A stretch of DNA of 64,000 nucleotides from positions 1,984,001-2,048,000 of the forward strand of contig NC_134682.1 in assembly GCF_024713945.1 (NCBI RefSeq). Reading direction: 5' to 3'. Positions 61,076-64,000 of the stretch are shown one piece after another. Within the stretch, counting starts at the first letter, position 1, and every line of letters starts with the position of its first letter. The notes under the pieces were generated by a model. It was not told where the DNA came from and made no database searches. It was given only the letters and a program-made list of their open reading frames with translations. Position numbers and translations under genes: made by a program. Source of the DNA: Dermatophagoides farinae (lineage: Eukaryota; Arthropoda; Arachnida; Sarcoptiformes; Pyroglyphidae).

Positions 61076-61380
61076 GATGATGTGAATTTATTACTTAGAA
61101 AATTTGTAAAAAAAAGAAACAAATAAACAATCTAATGACAATAATCGATTCAATGATTTTTTTCTAATGAAATGAAATGTGCAATGGTAAAAATTATGTT
61201 TGTGAGAAAGGCGGCGACACACACACACACACACATCCATGCGGCGTGGTTTTGTTGCATTGTTCGAATCATCATGACAATCATAATGATTATCAACCGA
61301 TAGATGGCCTGTGCTTCGATTCATTCGGTTTTCAACCATCAAAAATGTTTTGATTTTTTTTAATTTAAAAAAAAATTTAT
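61076..61380. other. Intergenic, no gene seen
   Basis: About 300 bases between the CCT3 start and the NMRK stop, both on the minus strand. A (CA)n run lies near 61217-61234. It should include the CCT3 promoter. Confidence 0.5.
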
Positions 61381-62278
61381 TCAATTTTTTCGAGAAATAT
61401 TTAAAAGAAATTGATCTAAATCATTACAAACTTGTTGATAAATATGTTCCATTGACATTGATCCATCAATATATTCTAAATGGATTACAAAAAAAATGAA
61501 ATCAATCACTATTCTGTTGTATGTATGAAATAAAACTTACTAATATCTTTTTGATTACTAATTTTTTCTAAATTTTTCAGATACATTGGCCACACATATT
61601 GATCAAAATAACCAGCTGGATCTGGTGGTATATAATCTCGTTTTAGACGACGTTTATGAATCATTAATTTATCATATGTTCGTATGAAATATTTTCGATC
61701 GAATACATTAGCTAATGGCCTTTGGAATAGATTCGTTGAGAGCATAAAAAATGATTTTTTTTCACAATCAATACTTACTGATAATTGAAAATGATATGAC
61801 CATCGATTAGTAATAAACTTGGTCGAACGATTGCAGGTTTAGAAATGATGTCATAGATTGCCATACACATATCGTTCCAATTGATACATTCGAGAAGTTC
61901 CCAATTTTGGTGTTTTCGTGATTCACATAACGGTACCCAAACATGATTCGGATCATCTTCTTCCTATAAAATAAAAGGCGTAACAATGGATTATATTGCC
62001 GGATTTTTTTTCCTCAAAAATAAAATTAATCAATACTAACCCGAAAATAAGTATCCTGATTGATGATAGCCGATGATGATGGATATCTATTACATAATTT
62101 CTCACATAACGTTGTTTTACCGCAATTTGTACACCTATAATTTCAATAATGGTAATCGATCAAAATCAAATCATTATTATCAAATACAAATGATACTCAC
62201 ATACCCTGAAATACCAATCAATAACCAACCATTTTGCTGTGCTAATTTGGCATAGTTTTTCATTTCGTTTGATGCCAT
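61381..62278 (-). CDS. NMRK1: Nicotinamide riboside kinase
   Basis: Phosphorylates nicotinamide riboside to NMN in NAD salvage. Five exons (62205-62278, 62041-62134, 61779-61963, 61541-61719, 61381-61475) give 208 residues; human NMRK1 has 199. The Walker A loop GISGCTNCGKTT forms across the first splice. Then come IINQDTYFR, SLLLIDGHIIFNYQPL, HKRRLKRDYIPPDPAGYFDQ and YVWPMYLKNLEKI, which closely track human VYQPPDSPGYFDGHVWPMYLK. Exon 3 carries WELLECINWNDMCMAI, corresponding to the human helix after the P-loop domain. NMRK1 versus NMRK2 is not distinguishable by eye. The start is 459 bases from the diverging UGT gene. Confidence 0.92.
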
Positions 62279-62737
62279 CAACTTTTTCGAGAATCGGCAA
62301 ATATTTCAGATGTTTAATCGATGAAAAATACTGATTTTGAATTTGATTAAAAAATCCTAATCGTATACGTGTATATCATGTTCCGTTATATTTGAATGAT
62401 AATGTTTTGAAAATTTTCAATTTCAAATCATCATCGTATCCTTGAAAATATCTTATCCACTTAGGTACAAAAAATGTTGATGAAAATGAAAGAAAAACCA
62501 TTCATTTCAATGATTAAAGTACAAATTACAAGTGCAAGATACATACACATGAATGAATGAAATGAAGTATGATATGATAAACATAATCAGAATGAAGTTT
62601 GATTAATCAATTGATTTATCCTAACCAACAATGTATATAAAAAAAATAGACGTTATAATTTTTCGAATACCGATTTTAAATTCAATTTTTTTTTCATCGA
62701 ATCGTAATAATTTTTGAACATCTTTAATTTGCAAAAA
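62279..62737. promoter_or_regulatory. Divergent intergenic region NMRK/UGT
   Basis: About 460 bases between two diverging starts. A TATATAAAAA sequence near 62633-62642 lies about 95 bases upstream of the UGT ATG and could be its TATA box. No gene or strong repeat is seen. Confidence 0.4.
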
Positions 62738-64000
62738 ATGGCTAATCAACATCTGAAGATATTCTTTATGGCCGTCGATGGTGTTGGACATATTAATGCC
62801 TGCATAGGATTGGCACAACCATTGATAAAACGTGGACATGAAGTAATATTTTTGACCAATGAATTTTTCTCTGGAACATATGAAAAATTTGGTTTCAAAG
62901 AGATTGTATTGAAAAGTGCTAAAGTAAAACAAATAATGAACAAAGAAGGTAATCAAAAAGCTGAAGAACATCCAACCAAAGCAATGGCATCTGTTTTGAA
63001 AAAATTTCGTGATGATGGTACGTTATCTGGTAAGCCATCGATAGAAAAATTACAAGATTTTAAACCAGGCGGTGATAATGAATTCGCAAATTTAATGTAT
63101 GAAAGTGTCAAAGAACAAAATCCACAGCTTATTACTTTAATCGATGAAGAGAAACCAGATTTAATTATTATGGATCAGTTCATTTTACCACCATGTATTG
63201 CTTATGGAAAAATACCATGGGCATTTTTATGCAGTGCTTGCCCACGATTTTTATATGATTCAGACGATATTCCACCAATGTGTTCAGGTATTTCTGAATG
63301 ATGTGTTCAATAAGATTAATTCGTGTTTGTTTGTTTTTTGTCGTGAAAAAATAGGTTATCCATCTAATGATCGTACCGGTTGGGATGAATTTATGGCAAA
63401 AATGGAGAAAACTAATATAGAAGGAATGCGTTATAGTCAGAATCTAATTAATAAAGAATTTGGCTATCCTGAATTACCTGAAAAACATTTTATATTCAAA
63501 TCACCGTATATGAATATTTATGGTTATCCCAAAGAATTGGACTATACAGATATCGTACCATTGCCGGATAATTATATTCGAGTGGATGCATTTTGTCGTG
63601 AAATCAAAGAAACGTTTGAATTACCTGAAGAATTCAAAACGAAAATTAAATCTAATGATAAATTAATTTATTTATCAATGGGATCAATCGGTAGTATCGA
63701 TGTGGATCTAATGAAAAAACTTGTCAATGAATTATCAAAATCATCACATAAATTTATCATTTCAATGGGACCATTAAATGATCAATATCAATTAGCAGAT
63801 AATATGTGGGGACAGGCATTTGTGCCGCAGACAAATGTAATACCATTAGTAGATTTGGTAATTACACATGGTGGTAATAATACTGTTACGGAAACCTTTT
63901 CATTCGGTAAACCAATGATTGTAATGCCATTATTTGGTGATCAATATGATAATGCTCAACGTATCCTTGAGAAAGGTTTTGGTAGTCGTATTGATCCATA
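62738..64000 (+). CDS. UDP-glycosyltransferase, partial at window edge
   Basis: Transfers a sugar from a UDP-sugar to small lipophilic acceptors, a common detoxification step. Exon 1 is 62738-63287; exon 2 starts at 63355 and runs past the window end, about 400 residues seen. The N-terminal acceptor domain has VDGVGHINACIGLAQPLIKR, with the His expected as catalytic base near residue 17. The C-terminal donor domain shows YLSMGSIGS, FVPQTNVIPLVDLVITHGGN split before NTVTETFSFGKPMIVMP, and FGDQYDNAQR, the UGT signature. The protein starts MANQHLKIFFMAVDGVGH with no signal peptide, unlike ER-luminal animal UGTs. Spider-mite UGTs are reported to derive from bacteria by transfer and also look cytosolic; that origin is inference here, as the membrane anchor region lies beyond the edge. 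The ATG at 62738 is the first in frame. Confidence 0.93.

Noticed and set aside
1-64000. tRNA, rRNA and transposase genes
   Set aside because: I looked for tRNA-like T-arm and box patterns and for transposase or reverse-transcriptase motifs on both strands and saw none I could support; a model-based RNA search was not possible here.

Overview
The window is nuclear DNA of a compact, AT-rich animal genome. Genes are split by short GT-AG introns, mostly 51-86 nt. Intergenic and large-intron DNA is full of (ATG/CAT)n, (CA)n, (GA)n and homopolymer tracts. The gene set is metazoan (Wnt, prickle-type LIM protein, ARID3, KAP3, MMS22L/SHPRH repair proteins). The right edge carries a UDP-glycosyltransferase with no visible signal peptide. 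I infer an arthropod, most likely an acariform mite such as an astigmatan. That placement is inference; no marker gene proves it.

Layout, left to right. 1.1-3.4 kb (-): Wnt4-like ligand. 5.3-6.1 kb (+): NDUFB8. 6.2-8.0 kb (-): flavin monooxygenase. 9.1-18.3 kb: five genes all on the minus strand (MMS22L, POLR3H, syntaxin-18, ELOVL6-type elongase, SUCLG2). 19.2-20.4 kb (+): ADPRM. 20.5-21.0 kb (-): small unrecognised secreted protein. 21.4-24.0 kb (-): KAP3, head-to-head with RFC4 (24.3-25.3 kb, +). RFC4 ends only 7 bases from the end of a NEK8/9-type kinase with RCC1 repeats (25.4-28.1 kb, -). 28.5-29.7 kb: UQCR11 and NDUFS4, head-to-head. 30.6-43.9 kb (-): ARID3/dead ringer, about 13 kb long because of three large repeat-rich introns. 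45.3-46.6 kb (-): SLC35F6. 48.0-52.6 kb (-): SHPRH, whose last exon has a diverged tandem copy downstream. A PIGBOS1-like micropeptide gene (+) sits head-to-head with SHPRH. 53.0-56.3 kb (-): prickle-like PET/LIM protein ending in a CaaX box. 57.8-58.5 kb (+): PTPMT1. 58.8-59.1 kb (+): small one-TM protein. 59.3-61.1 kb (-): CCT3. 61.4-62.3 kb (-): nicotinamide riboside kinase. 62.7 kb to the edge (+): UGT, cut by the window.

The genes are mostly unrelated housekeeping genes; there is no operon-like system. Two themes recur. Several genes serve mitochondria (NDUFB8, NDUFS4, UQCR11, SUCLG2, PTPMT1, the PIGBOS1-like peptide). Several serve replication-fork and DNA-damage handling (MMS22L, RFC4, SHPRH). 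Close head-to-head pairs (KAP3/RFC4, UQCR11/NDUFS4, SHPRH/micropeptide, NMRK/UGT) suggest shared promoters.

The most unusual signal is a set of reading-frame breaks, all in the same direction (one surplus base). RFC4 has one, SLC35F6 has two, and ARID3 and KAP3 have possible ones. Three fall on homopolymer runs. Assembly error is the leading explanation; ultra-short introns or +1 frameshifting are the alternatives. Exon coordinates were worked out by hand from splice signals and frame, and checked by phase arithmetic. No database search was run.
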